A stretch of DNA of 64,000 nucleotides from the NCBI GenBank assembly GCA_011523705.1, contig WTGC01000228.1, positions 18,645-82,644 on the forward strand, written 5' to 3'. Below are positions 34,995 to 42,631 of this stretch, in pieces (position 1 is the stretch's first letter; each line of letters begins with the position of its first letter). Under the pieces are notes generated by a model. That model made no database searches and was not told where the DNA came from. It saw nothing but the letters and a program-made list of their open reading frames with translations. Source of the DNA: Chloroflexota bacterium (GTDB taxonomy: Bacteria; Chloroflexota; Anaerolineae; Aggregatilineales; Phototrophicaceae). Position numbers and translations under genes: made by a program.

Positions 34995-35308
34995 ATCGCT
35001 CGCCTTAATGCGCTGCGCTGCTGCCTATGATTCCGCTCGCCCAAGACAGAAGCCGCTTTCAGTATATGCCAGCGCCATAGAATTGCCGGTTGACGCCCGA
35101 ATTTCGGAGACGGTATGGCCGCAAAGGCACCAAGTAGATAGTCAACGGCTCAAGACATAGCCGGGGCGAAGTCCCGACGAGTCTATCCGCGACCGCTCGC
35201 GGGAAAACCCGGAAAGCCCTCTTACTGAACCGCACGATCTCACTACTGGACTATACACCGCGGCTGTTCCGATTTGCGCTACCGCAACGCATCAGAAGGC
35301 GGGGGAAA
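34995..35308. other. Intergenic region, about 310 nt
   Basis: Nothing clear. It should contain the kinase promoter (minus strand). A short palindromic stretch (CGCGACCGCTCGCGGG near 35188-35203) is visible. The region leads into the pseudogene patch. Confidence 0.3.
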
Positions 35309-36013
35309 ATGGTGTACAATTGGGCAGCCAGATTGCGATATGCGGGATTGAGGAAACAGATCTTGATAGATGCCATAACCGAGACCAAATTAAAATTTGA
35401 TCTCGACGAGATCAAGCGGATCTGCAGCGCCATCGTCGATACCTTGGGTGAAGACCTGTGTGAAGTTGTCCTGCGTGACTTCGGCCGAGATGACGACACG
35501 ATCGTCTGAATCAAAGGCAAGGTCACCAACCGCCAAGTCGGCGGGTCCCTAAGTCAGATAGGCTTGGCAATCAGAGCGCAGGGCGATACGGCGGAAGACT
35601 AGGTTAACTACACGACGCGCACGAAGGATGGCAAGCTGCTGAGATCGACCACCACGATCCTGCGCGATGCGGACGGCATGATATTCGGTCTATGCTGCAT
35701 CAACATCGATATCACGTCGCTCGCGGTTGCGCAGCATGCTCTGAACTCGCTATTGAAGACCGATGACAACAAGCTGCTCACCAATATTCACTTCAGCAAC
35801 AGCCTGTCGGATGTGGCGCAGACCATTCTCGATGAGGTCATCAAAGAGCAGAACCTGACCGGTTTCCCCACCGAAGTCAGCGGCCGCCGCAAATTCATGC
35901 GCGCGCTGGATGCCCGCGGCTTCTTCGCCGTCCGCCATTCGGTATCCTTGTTGTCGGATTTTCCGGGCGTGTCCCGCGGCTCCATCTACAATTACATGAA
36001 GGACGCGGAATAA
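35309..36013 (+). pseudogene. DauR/YheO-like PAS-HTH regulator with two nonsense codons
   Basis: One continuous frame of about 235 codons broken only by TGA at 35507-35509 and TAG at 35600-35602. Translated through the stops it has the YheO/DauR layout: an N-terminal PAS-like domain (EIKRICSAIVDTLGEDL, EVVLRDFG, DTIV-stop-IKGKVTNRQVGG, TRTKDGKLLRSTTTILRDADG, FGLCCINIDIT) and a C-terminal helix-turn-helix (RKFMRALDARGFFAVRHSV ... VSRGSIYNYM). By context the first stop replaces Trp or a similar residue and the second a Tyr-like one. There are no frameshifts, which suggests recent inactivation. Such regulators often control D-amino-acid or opine catabolism, which fits the neighbouring ornithine cyclodeaminase remnant. 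Confidence 0.8.
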
Positions 36014-36059
36014 GCGCGGCAGTGGGATGCTCGGTTGGCGAGCGTTCGAACGCGTCGTA

Positions 36060-36983
36060 CTACTTGATGCTGCGCGGATCAAGGGCATCGCGCAAGCCAT
36101 CGCCGATGAAGTTGATCGCGAGCACGGTTACCACGATGAAGGCCCCGGGGAAGACCCAGATCCACCAAATGCGATCGACCTGACCCTCAAACTCCGTGAT
36201 CATATTGCCCCAGGTGGCTGTCGGCGGCTGAATGCCGAAACCCAGAAAGCTCAGATAGGCTTCGGTCAAGATACCGGCGCCGACGCCCAAAGTGGCGGTC
36301 ACGATGATCGGTTCAATCAAGTTGGGCAATATCGACCGCAGCAGAATATGTCGGTGGCCAGCCCTGATCGCGCGAGCAGCCAGCACAAACTCCCGCTACT
36401 TCAAGGAGTAGACCTGGGCGCGCACAATCCGAGAGAGCTGCATCCAGCTTGTTAAGCCAATCAGCATGACGACAATGACGACCGTGTTGCTCATCTCTCG
36501 TCCCAAGACGGTGATATTGCTCGAATCGCGGGCCAGGGCAGATGATAGGACGAGCAAGAGGATCAGCGGCGGAATCGAAAGCAGGGCTTCGGTCATGCGG
36601 CTGAGCAGACTGTCAACCCAGGCGCCGACGTAGCCGGAGATTAGGCCGACGAAGGAACCGAGAGTTATGGAAATTGCGACCGCCAGAATGCCAATCGCAA
36701 TGGAAATCTGGCCGCCGTAGATAGCTCTAATCAATATGCTGCGCCCGACCTGGTCAGTGCCAAAAGGTTGCGCGATTGTCGGCGGTGAATAGCGATTTAG
36801 GATATCAGGTTTGTTGCCCGCCGCCTCCTCGACGAAAAGAGTGCCGAGAATGACGAAGGCAACAACACCGACCAAAAGCAGGCTTCCCAGTACCGCCATG
36901 CGATGTGAAAGGAATCGGGACCGGGCGAGTCGCGCCAAGCCGCGCGTCAGATCAGCGGCAGCGGCTGCTCGCGATGTGATCAT
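36060..36983 (-). pseudogene. DppC/OppC-type peptide ABC permease with an in-frame TAG
   Basis: Minus-strand frame of about 307 codons broken by TAG (36398-36396). Read through, it is a complete DppC-like permease: RMAVLGSLLLVGVVAFVILG (TM1), PFGTDQVGRSILIRAIYGGQ, LGSFVGLISGYVGAWVDSLL, LVRAQ-like IVRAQVYSLK-stop-REFVLAARAIRAG, then LPNLIEPIIVTATLGVG and LSFLGFGIQPPTATWGNMI. Family members have a Glu at the stop position (LKEREFV), so GAG to TAG is the simplest explanation. Its N-terminus overlaps the ornithine cyclodeaminase fragment on the other strand, marking a deletion or rearrangement junction; no partner permease, ATPases or binding protein remain. Confidence 0.8.
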
Positions 36984-37371
36984 CACGGCGACGCCCGCCA
37001 AGTCATTCTTCTTGCGTGACTCATTCGTTCGCTCTGGAACTTTCGTCGCCGCCGTCGGCGCAGACAGCCCGGGCAAGCAAGAACTGGAGCCCAGCCTAAT
37101 CGCTAAGGACAAACTCGTCGTCGATATACTTGAGCAGTGCGCGGAAGTGGGGGAGTTGCATCATGCGCTCGACGCCGGACTGATGACTAAAGACGCTGTT
37201 CATGCTGAGCTGGGCGAAGTCTTTGCTGGTAATAGATCCGGGCGCGCCAATGAAGAGGAGGCAATCATATTTGATGCAACCGGCAGCGCCATTCAGGACA
37301 CGGCGGCAGTGGCAGTCTACGAGCGGGCCATGGCGCAAGGCCTCGGCTCGTCCTTTCGCGTCTATGATTGA
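36970..37371 (+). pseudogene. Ornithine cyclodeaminase C-terminal fragment
   Basis: About 134 codons matching only the C-terminal part of the ornithine cyclodeaminase/mu-crystallin family: RDVIITATPAKSFFLRD, GTFVAAVGADSPGKQEL, VVDILEQCAEVGELHHALDAG, HAELGEVFAG, and IIFDATGSAIQDTAAVAVYERA. The N-terminal half with the substrate-binding lysines is absent: upstream sequence belongs to the antisense dppC pseudogene. It therefore cannot be functional. Together with the regulator and permease remnants it indicates a lost amino-acid catabolism locus. Confidence 0.8.
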
Positions 37372-37416
37372 AGACTTGCGGCGTCATAATCGAATAAGAA
37401 TCCGATGAGGCGGACA

Positions 37417-38316
37417 ATGCGCGACGATATCGCGGGCATCTCGCACGAATACACAATGGTCAACGGCATAAGATTGCATTTCGTCCAAGGCGGGAAGAAC
37501 AAAGCCCGCCCGGTCATGCTCGTGCACGGCCTCTTCGAGACCTGGCGCATGTGGCGCTATGTTTTGCCGGCCCTGATGAAAAACCACTACGTCGTCGTGC
37601 CAGATATGCGCGGCTATGGCGAAAGCGACAAGCCCCCGCTCGAGGTGATGGACAAGGGCAATCAGGCGCGCGACTTCTATGAGCTGGCGCAGCAACTGGA
37701 ACTGGGCCGATTTGTGCTCTACGGTCACGATCGTGGCGGCCGGGCCGCGCGGCGCTACGGCTTGGATTATCCGGAGACCCTGCGAGGGCTGGCACTGCTG
37801 GATATTTTGCCGACCGAGTATATTTACCAGGAGATGACCTCCAGCACGGTCGGACCGCACCATTGGGATCAGCTCTTTAAGCTGGCGTCACCGATTTCGG
37901 AACAGCTCATGGCGTCGAAGGACAATGTTGAACTCTACATCCGCCATTTCTATAATCGCTCCGAGGGCTTTCTTGATTTGCTTCAAGCTGACGGGACCTG
38001 GGAGCACTATTATCACGCCATTACCCAGCCCGGCGCCATGTTAAGCATGCTGTACGATTACCGGGCCGCGTTCAATGTCGATGTGCCTCGCCTGCGCGAT
38101 GAGCTCAACCGCGGTGTCACCATTGATGTGCCTACGCTGATCCTGTGGGGCAGGCAGGGCAATCTGGCGCGCTCGCCAGCGATGGATGTGTGGCGCGTTC
38201 GCTGCTCCAATGCCGAAGGGGCCGAGGTGCCCTGCGGCCACTATCTGCCAGAAGAAGCGCCGGAGATCGTGTTGGATCACATGCTGCGCTTTGCCGACAA
38301 GTGCTTTTCTAACTGA
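37417..38316 (+). CDS. Alpha/beta hydrolase, haloacetate-dehalogenase-like
   Basis: Alpha/beta-hydrolase (299 aa) with an aspartate nucleophile. The elbow reads LYGHDRGGRAARR (D105) in place of the serine of esterases. Further motifs are VMLVHGLFETW, VVPDMRGYGESDKP, LALLDILPTEY and PCGHYLPEEAPEIVLDHM (His). This set is characteristic of fluoroacetate/haloacetate dehalogenases and related epoxide hydrolases. The ATG at 37417 has GAGG six bases upstream; the ATG at 37405 is less well placed. It begins an operon with an acyl-CoA ligase remnant, thiolase-like protein, DUF35 protein and SDR, so its natural substrate may be a carboxylic acid or ester entering that pathway rather than a haloacid. 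Confidence 0.78.
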   Translation: MRDDIAGISHEYTMVNGIRLHFVQGGKNKARPVMLVHGLFETWRMWRYVLPALMKNHYVVVPDMRGYGESDKPPLEVMDKGNQARDFYELAQQLELGRFVLYGHDRGGRAARRYGLDYPETLRGLALLDILPTEYIYQEMTSSTVGPHHWDQLFKLASPISEQLMASKDNVELYIRHFYNRSEGFLDLLQADGTWEHYYHAITQPGAMLSMLYDYRAAFNVDVPRLRDELNRGVTIDVPTLILWGRQGNLARSPAMDVWRVRCSNAEGAEVPCGHYLPEEAPEIVLDHMLRFADKCFSN

Positions 38317-38348
38317 AGCCATGCCGAATCTGATCACGGCTTAATTCG

Positions 38349-39869
38349 ATGTCGAAGATTCTATCCTGGAATCAGCGCATCGGCGCGCTTTCGGCTGCGC
38401 ATCCCGACAAGCCGGCAATCATTTTCATCCCGGTGGCGGGTGAGCAACGGCATATCAGTTGGCGCGAGCTTGACGAGACGACCAACAGAATCGCGTGCTG
38501 GATGGCTTCTCGCGGCATCAATGAAGAATCGCGCGTGGCAATCGGCCTCTTCAATTCGCCCGATCATTACTTCGCCGCGATCGCCGCCTGGAAACTCGGC
38601 GCTTTGGTATTGCCCTTGGCCGGCAACGCGCCCGCTCGCGAGCGGAATAATATGCTTGAAGTGTTTTGTCCCAGCCTGGTCATCACTGGCTGGTGCGATA
38701 CCGATTGGCTCGCCTTCTCCGCCACCGAGATGCTGTCCGAATCCGCCCCCTGCGATGCATCCAGGCTGCCGGATGTCATCCCTCATCCCGGTAAGGCAAT
38801 TGGTTCCGGCGGCTCCTCCGGTCAGCCAAAAGTGATCGTCTATCCGCATCCCTGGGCTTTTGATCTAGAGCGTCTCCCGCCCGGCTCGCCGGACCTGGGC
38901 TTGCGGCCGGAGCAGGTCTATATGGTCGCCGGACCGCTCTAATTCAACTCCAGCTTTACCCTGAGCAATCGCGCTTTGTTCGCCGACAATACCTTAGTCG
39001 TTCTGGGTCGCTTTGACGCCGCCAAAGCAGTCGATGCGATCGAACAATACCGGGTGCAGAATTTCTTCCTGGCGCCGATTCACATGAAACGCGTTGTTGA
39101 ATTGCCGGGCGTCACCGAGCGGGATTTTTCCAGCGTCGAGTCCATGTTCCATACCGGCGGACCCTGCGCGCCCTGGTTGAAGCGCGCCTGGATGAAGCTG
39201 ATTCCACCGGCCAAAGTGCTGGAAGCTTATGGCACAACCGAAGGCAATGGCATCACCACCGTTCGCGGCGATTCGTGGCTGGAGCGCCCGGGCACGGTCG
39301 GGCGCCCGCGAGGCTGTGAGATGCGGATTCTGGATGATGCGGGAGAAGAAGTGGCGACTGGCGCGATTGGCGAGATCTTCATGCGTTCGCAGGCCTCGGG
39401 CTCGACCTTTCAGTACCTGGGTTCGCCGAGCCTGAGGCGCACCCACGATGGATTCATGAGCATGGGCGATATGGGCTGGGTTGATGACGATGGCTATCTC
39501 TATCTGGCCGATCGCCGCGTCGATTTGATCGTCACCGGTGGCGCCAACGTGTATCCGGCCGAGGTGGAGTCGGTCTTATCCGAACTCGCGGCGGTCGCCG
39601 ATGTGGCGGTGATTGGTTTGCCCGATGGCGAGCTGGACAAGCGCGTCCACGCGATCATCCAGCCGACCGACCCTTCCAGTCCGCCCTCAGCGCTCGAACC
39701 GGACAAGCGCTGTCGGCAGCAGTTGCTATCATACAAGGCGCCGAAGTCATACGGATTTGTGGCCGAGTTGCCGCGTCTCTCATCGGGCAAGATACGGCGC
39801 AGCGCCTTGGTGGACGAGCGTTTATCCGGCTGGACCAATGACATGATTGCCGTAAGCGCAAGGACTTAG
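38349..39869 (+). pseudogene. AMP-dependent acyl-CoA ligase interrupted by a TAA
   Basis: About 506 codons in one frame with a single TAA at 38940-38942. Before it: WNQRIGALSAAHPDKPAI, RISW-like HISWRELDETTNRIA, and the P-loop region GSGGSSGQPKVIVYP. After it, in frame: FNSSFTLSNRALFADN, LAPIHMKRVVEL, LEAYGTTEGNGITTV, MGDMGWVDDDGYLYLADRR, TGGANVYPAEVES and the catalytic-lysine region LPRLSSGKIRRSAL. The stop falls at the conserved Tyr of the GPLYHN-type motif (here GPL-stop-FNS), so it is one substitution from a Tyr codon. The rest is undamaged, which suggests recent loss, strain polymorphism or an assembly error. It lies within an otherwise intact operon. Confidence 0.8.
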
Positions 39870-39879
39870 TCGAAAAGAC

Positions 39880-41037
39880 ATGAGCTTCTGGGAACGTAAT
39901 CCGATTTATGTGGTCGGCGCGGCGGAAACATTGCTCGGCGTCGTGCCCGACCATACGGAGCTTTCGATGTTTGCCTTGGCGGCGCAAGAAGCCTTGAGCG
40001 AAGCGGGTATGACATTCAAGGATGTGGATGGCATATTCGTCAATTATATGGGCGAGGAAGGCAGCGTTCAGGTCGGCGAATATCTGGGCATCTCCGCGCC
40101 GCGCTATGTCGATTCTGCTGATATTGGCGGCGCCTCCTTCGTCGCCTTTGTGCATCACGCGATGAATGCGATCCCCTACGGACGCTGCGAAGTGGCGCTG
40201 ATCGGCTACGCTTCGCGCCAGCGCAGTCTGCGCAACCGGAGCTATACGCTGAAAGAGAGGGGATTGGATAACGCGGCGCAGTTCGAGAAGCCTTACGGCT
40301 TGCCCTCGCCGATCGGCTATTACGCCATGATCGCCGCGCGGCATTTCCATGAATACGGGACACAAAGCGAACAGCTAGCGGAAATCGCGGTGGCGGCGCG
40401 CCGGTGGGCGCAGTTGAATCCCAAAGCCTGGAAACGCAATCCTTTGACCGTTGAGGACGTGATGGAGTCGCGCCTGATCTGTAAACCCTTGCGCCGGCTC
40501 GATTGCTGTCTCATTACCGATGGCGGCGGCGCTGTCATTCTCAGCAACAAGGAGCGGGCGCGCGACGCCAGAAAGAAACCAGTTCGGGTGCTGGGCGCTG
40601 GCGAAAGCCAAACGCGCTGGAATCTGTCGCAGGCGGCCGACATCACAGTGACCCCGGGCGTCGTATCCGGGCGCGCGGCCTTGGGCATGGCTGGCATCTC
40701 GCCGACGAACGTCGATTTCCTCCAGCCCTATGATTCCTTCACCATTACGGTGCTAACGGCGCTGGAAGACTTGGGCTTCTGCAAGAAAGGGGAGGGCGGC
40801 GCATTCGTGGAAAATGGTCGTTTGGCGCCCGGCGGGGCTTTGCCGGCGATGACATCCGGCGGCGGCTTGTCTTACAATCATCCCGGCGCGCTGGGTGTCC
40901 AGATCATCATCGAAGCGGTGCGGCAACTGCGTGGCGAAGCGGGTGCGCGTCAATTGGAAGATCCCAAGATCGGCGTGGTCCATGGCGTGGGCGTCTTGCT
41001 TTCGACGGCGGCAACGGCGGTGCTGGCTAATGACTGA
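39880..41037 (+). CDS. Thiolase-fold lipid-transfer-like protein lacking catalytic Cys
   Basis: Thiolase superfamily protein (385 aa) of the SCP-x/Ltp2-like group. The fold is recognisable from PIYVVGAAETLLG, DVDGIFVNYM, DGGGAVILSNKERA, DFLQPYDSFTITVLTALEDLGFC and GGLSYNHPGALGVQIIIEAVRQL. The nucleophilic Cys normally found after the VNxxCxSG-like stretch is missing: the segment reads DIGGASFVAF. The C-terminal Cys is also absent (GVLLSTAATA). Such proteins paired with a DUF35 partner can act as retro-aldolases (Ltp2-ChsH2 in steroid degradation). The DUF35 gene overlaps its end by 8 nt, which supports a complex of that type. Confidence 0.82.
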   Translation: MSFWERNPIYVVGAAETLLGVVPDHTELSMFALAAQEALSEAGMTFKDVDGIFVNYMGEEGSVQVGEYLGISAPRYVDSADIGGASFVAFVHHAMNAIPYGRCEVALIGYASRQRSLRNRSYTLKERGLDNAAQFEKPYGLPSPIGYYAMIAARHFHEYGTQSEQLAEIAVAARRWAQLNPKAWKRNPLTVEDVMESRLICKPLRRLDCCLITDGGGAVILSNKERARDARKKPVRVLGAGESQTRWNLSQAADITVTPGVVSGRAALGMAGISPTNVDFLQPYDSFTITVLTALEDLGFCKKGEGGAFVENGRLAPGGALPAMTSGGGLSYNHPGALGVQIIIEAVRQLRGEAGARQLEDPKIGVVHGVGVLLSTAATAVLAND

Positions 41038-41431
41038 TCCGGCTTTGGAACCCTACGGCGATCCCATCACCGGGCCCTTCTGGGAAGCGGCGGCGCGCCG
41101 CGTCTTGCTGATACAGCGCTGTGAAGACTGCGAAGCTTGCCAGTTTTATCCCCGCCCAATCTGCCTCGCGTGTGAGTCCAGACATCTCGCCTGGATTGAG
41201 GCGAGTGGGACGGCGACCATTTATTCGCTGACCACTGTACACTTGCGCACGGCGCCCGAATTCGAGCCGCCCTATGTCACGGCGCTGATCGACCTCGATG
41301 AAGGCGTGCGTATGCTCACCATTATCATCGGAGATAATCCCAAGATCGGGGATCGCGTCCGCTTGGCTTGGCGTGAACGGGACGGATTGCCGCCCCTGCC
41401 GATTTGGACGACCGAATGGCGCAAACAGTGA
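41030..41431 (+). CDS. DUF35 zinc-ribbon/OB-fold protein
   Basis: Small protein (133 aa) with an N-terminal rubredoxin-like zinc ribbon (C34-EA-C37 ... PRPI-C45-LA-C48) and a C-terminal OB-fold (GTATIYSLTTVHL, PPYVTALIDLDEGVRMLTIIIG, IGDRVRLAW). These proteins bind acyl-CoA and form complexes with thiolase-like proteins. The ATG at 41030 overlaps the end of the thiolase-like gene, so translation is coupled. Probable accessory subunit of that enzyme. Confidence 0.85.
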   Translation: MTDPALEPYGDPITGPFWEAAARRVLLIQRCEDCEACQFYPRPICLACESRHLAWIEASGTATIYSLTTVHLRTAPEFEPPYVTALIDLDEGVRMLTIIIGDNPKIGDRVRLAWRERDGLPPLPIWTTEWRKQ

Positions 41432-41452
41432 TTCTGAGCAGGATTTGACGCC

Positions 41453-42358
41453 GTGAAGCGATTAGAGGGACGCGTCGCCATCGTGACTGGGGCCGGGCGC
41501 GGGCTTGGGCGCGAACATGCGCTGCTTTTGGCGCAACATGGGGCGGCGGTCGTCGTCAACGACCTCGGCAGCGATGTCCATGGGCGTGGTGAAGACATAA
41601 CACCGGCCTGCCAAGTCGTGCAAGAGATTCGGAACGGCGGAGGTGAAGCCATCATCAGCGGGCACGATGTTGCCGACTGGGGGCAGGCGGCGGCGCTCGT
41701 GCGATTGGCGGTTGAAGCCTTCGGTGATTTGCATGTTCTGGTGAACAACGCCGGCATTCTGCGTGACCGGACTTTGGCGAATATGACCGAGGCAGAATGG
41801 GATGCGGTGATCCGCGTTCATCTCAAGGGTCATGCGGCGCCAACTCGCCACGCCCTCGCCTACAGGCGCGATCAGTTCAAGGCGGGAAAAGCGGTGAATG
41901 CCTCGGTCATTCACACCAGTTCGGTCGCTGGCTTTGCCGGGAATTTCGGCCAGGCGAACTATGCGTCGGCCAAGCTCGCGGTGGCTGCCCTGTCACAGGT
42001 TGTAGTCTTGGAGGCGGGAAAGTACGGCATACGCTCCAATGTCGTTTCGCCGGCTGCCAGAACGCGCATTACCGAGCAGGCCAATCCGCTGCCGCTATCT
42101 GATAGGGCCGAGGGCGATCTCGACCGGCGCCATCCGGGCAATGTATCGCCCTTGATCGCTTGGCTCGCCGATGCCAACTGCCCTGCTACGGGGCAAGTGT
42201 TTCATGTCGACAGCAATCGCGTCCTGATCGCCGCATTGCCGACGATCGTTGATACAGCGAAAACGCAAGGTCGATGGACGCTGGAGGCGCTGGATGAAGC
42301 GCTGCCTGCTAAATTGCAGCCGCTGCCGGATTTGCAGGCCTGGTTCCAGAGAGTTTGA
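41453..42358 (+). CDS. SDR family 3-hydroxyacyl-CoA dehydrogenase-like protein
   Basis: Short-chain dehydrogenase (301 aa) close to the dehydrogenase domain of peroxisomal multifunctional enzyme type 2. Motifs: VTGAGRGLGREHALLLAQHGA (TGxxxGxG), VVVNDLG (NAD-type acidic residue), NNAGILRDRTLANMTEAEWDAV, HTSSVAGFAGNFGQANYASAK (catalytic Ser, Tyr and Lys) and NVVSPAARTRITE. GTG start at 41453, 21 nt after the DUF35 gene. It probably oxidises a 3-hydroxyacyl-CoA in the pathway served by the ligase, thiolase-like and DUF35 proteins. Confidence 0.85.
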   Translation: MKRLEGRVAIVTGAGRGLGREHALLLAQHGAAVVVNDLGSDVHGRGEDITPACQVVQEIRNGGGEAIISGHDVADWGQAAALVRLAVEAFGDLHVLVNNAGILRDRTLANMTEAEWDAVIRVHLKGHAAPTRHALAYRRDQFKAGKAVNASVIHTSSVAGFAGNFGQANYASAKLAVAALSQVVVLEAGKYGIRSNVVSPAARTRITEQANPLPLSDRAEGDLDRRHPGNVSPLIAWLADANCPATGQVFHVDSNRVLIAALPTIVDTAKTQGRWTLEALDEALPAKLQPLPDLQAWFQRV

Positions 42359-42631
42359 AGGCGCCGCCTTGCTTACGTTCACTCGACGATAATCCGCCAG
42401 CGAAAGCGGATTCGTTACGTACTGAGATTGGCCGTTTAGCGCCGCCGTCACACCACCGGATCAGCCGGATAGCACTGCGAATGAGCCCTCGCAATACCAG
42501 CAGACGGATAGCCGGAGTCGAGTAAACCAACTATCTATTACTGACCGTTTCAAGCGCCAAGCTTTCTTGAGTCGATTCTGCCGCCAAGGCAAGCGCGATA
42601 GGGATTCCACAAATTCGCCCGCCAATCTCGG
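42359..42631. other. Intergenic region between convergent genes
   Basis: 272 nt between the SDR and helicase 3' ends. No gene, palindrome or repeat was recognised apart from weak self-complementary stretches. Confidence 0.3.

Noticed and set aside
37417..38316. Confident naming as fluoroacetate dehalogenase
   Set aside because: The aspartate nucleophile and GHYLPEE motif fit the group, but epoxide hydrolases share them and the operon context suggests CoA-thioester metabolism, so only a family-level call is given.
11850..39869. Stop-codon reassignment to explain the five internal stops
   Set aside because: All three stop codons are involved at positions where family members have different residues (Trp, Tyr, Glu), and intact genes in the window use TAA, TAG and TGA as normal terminators.
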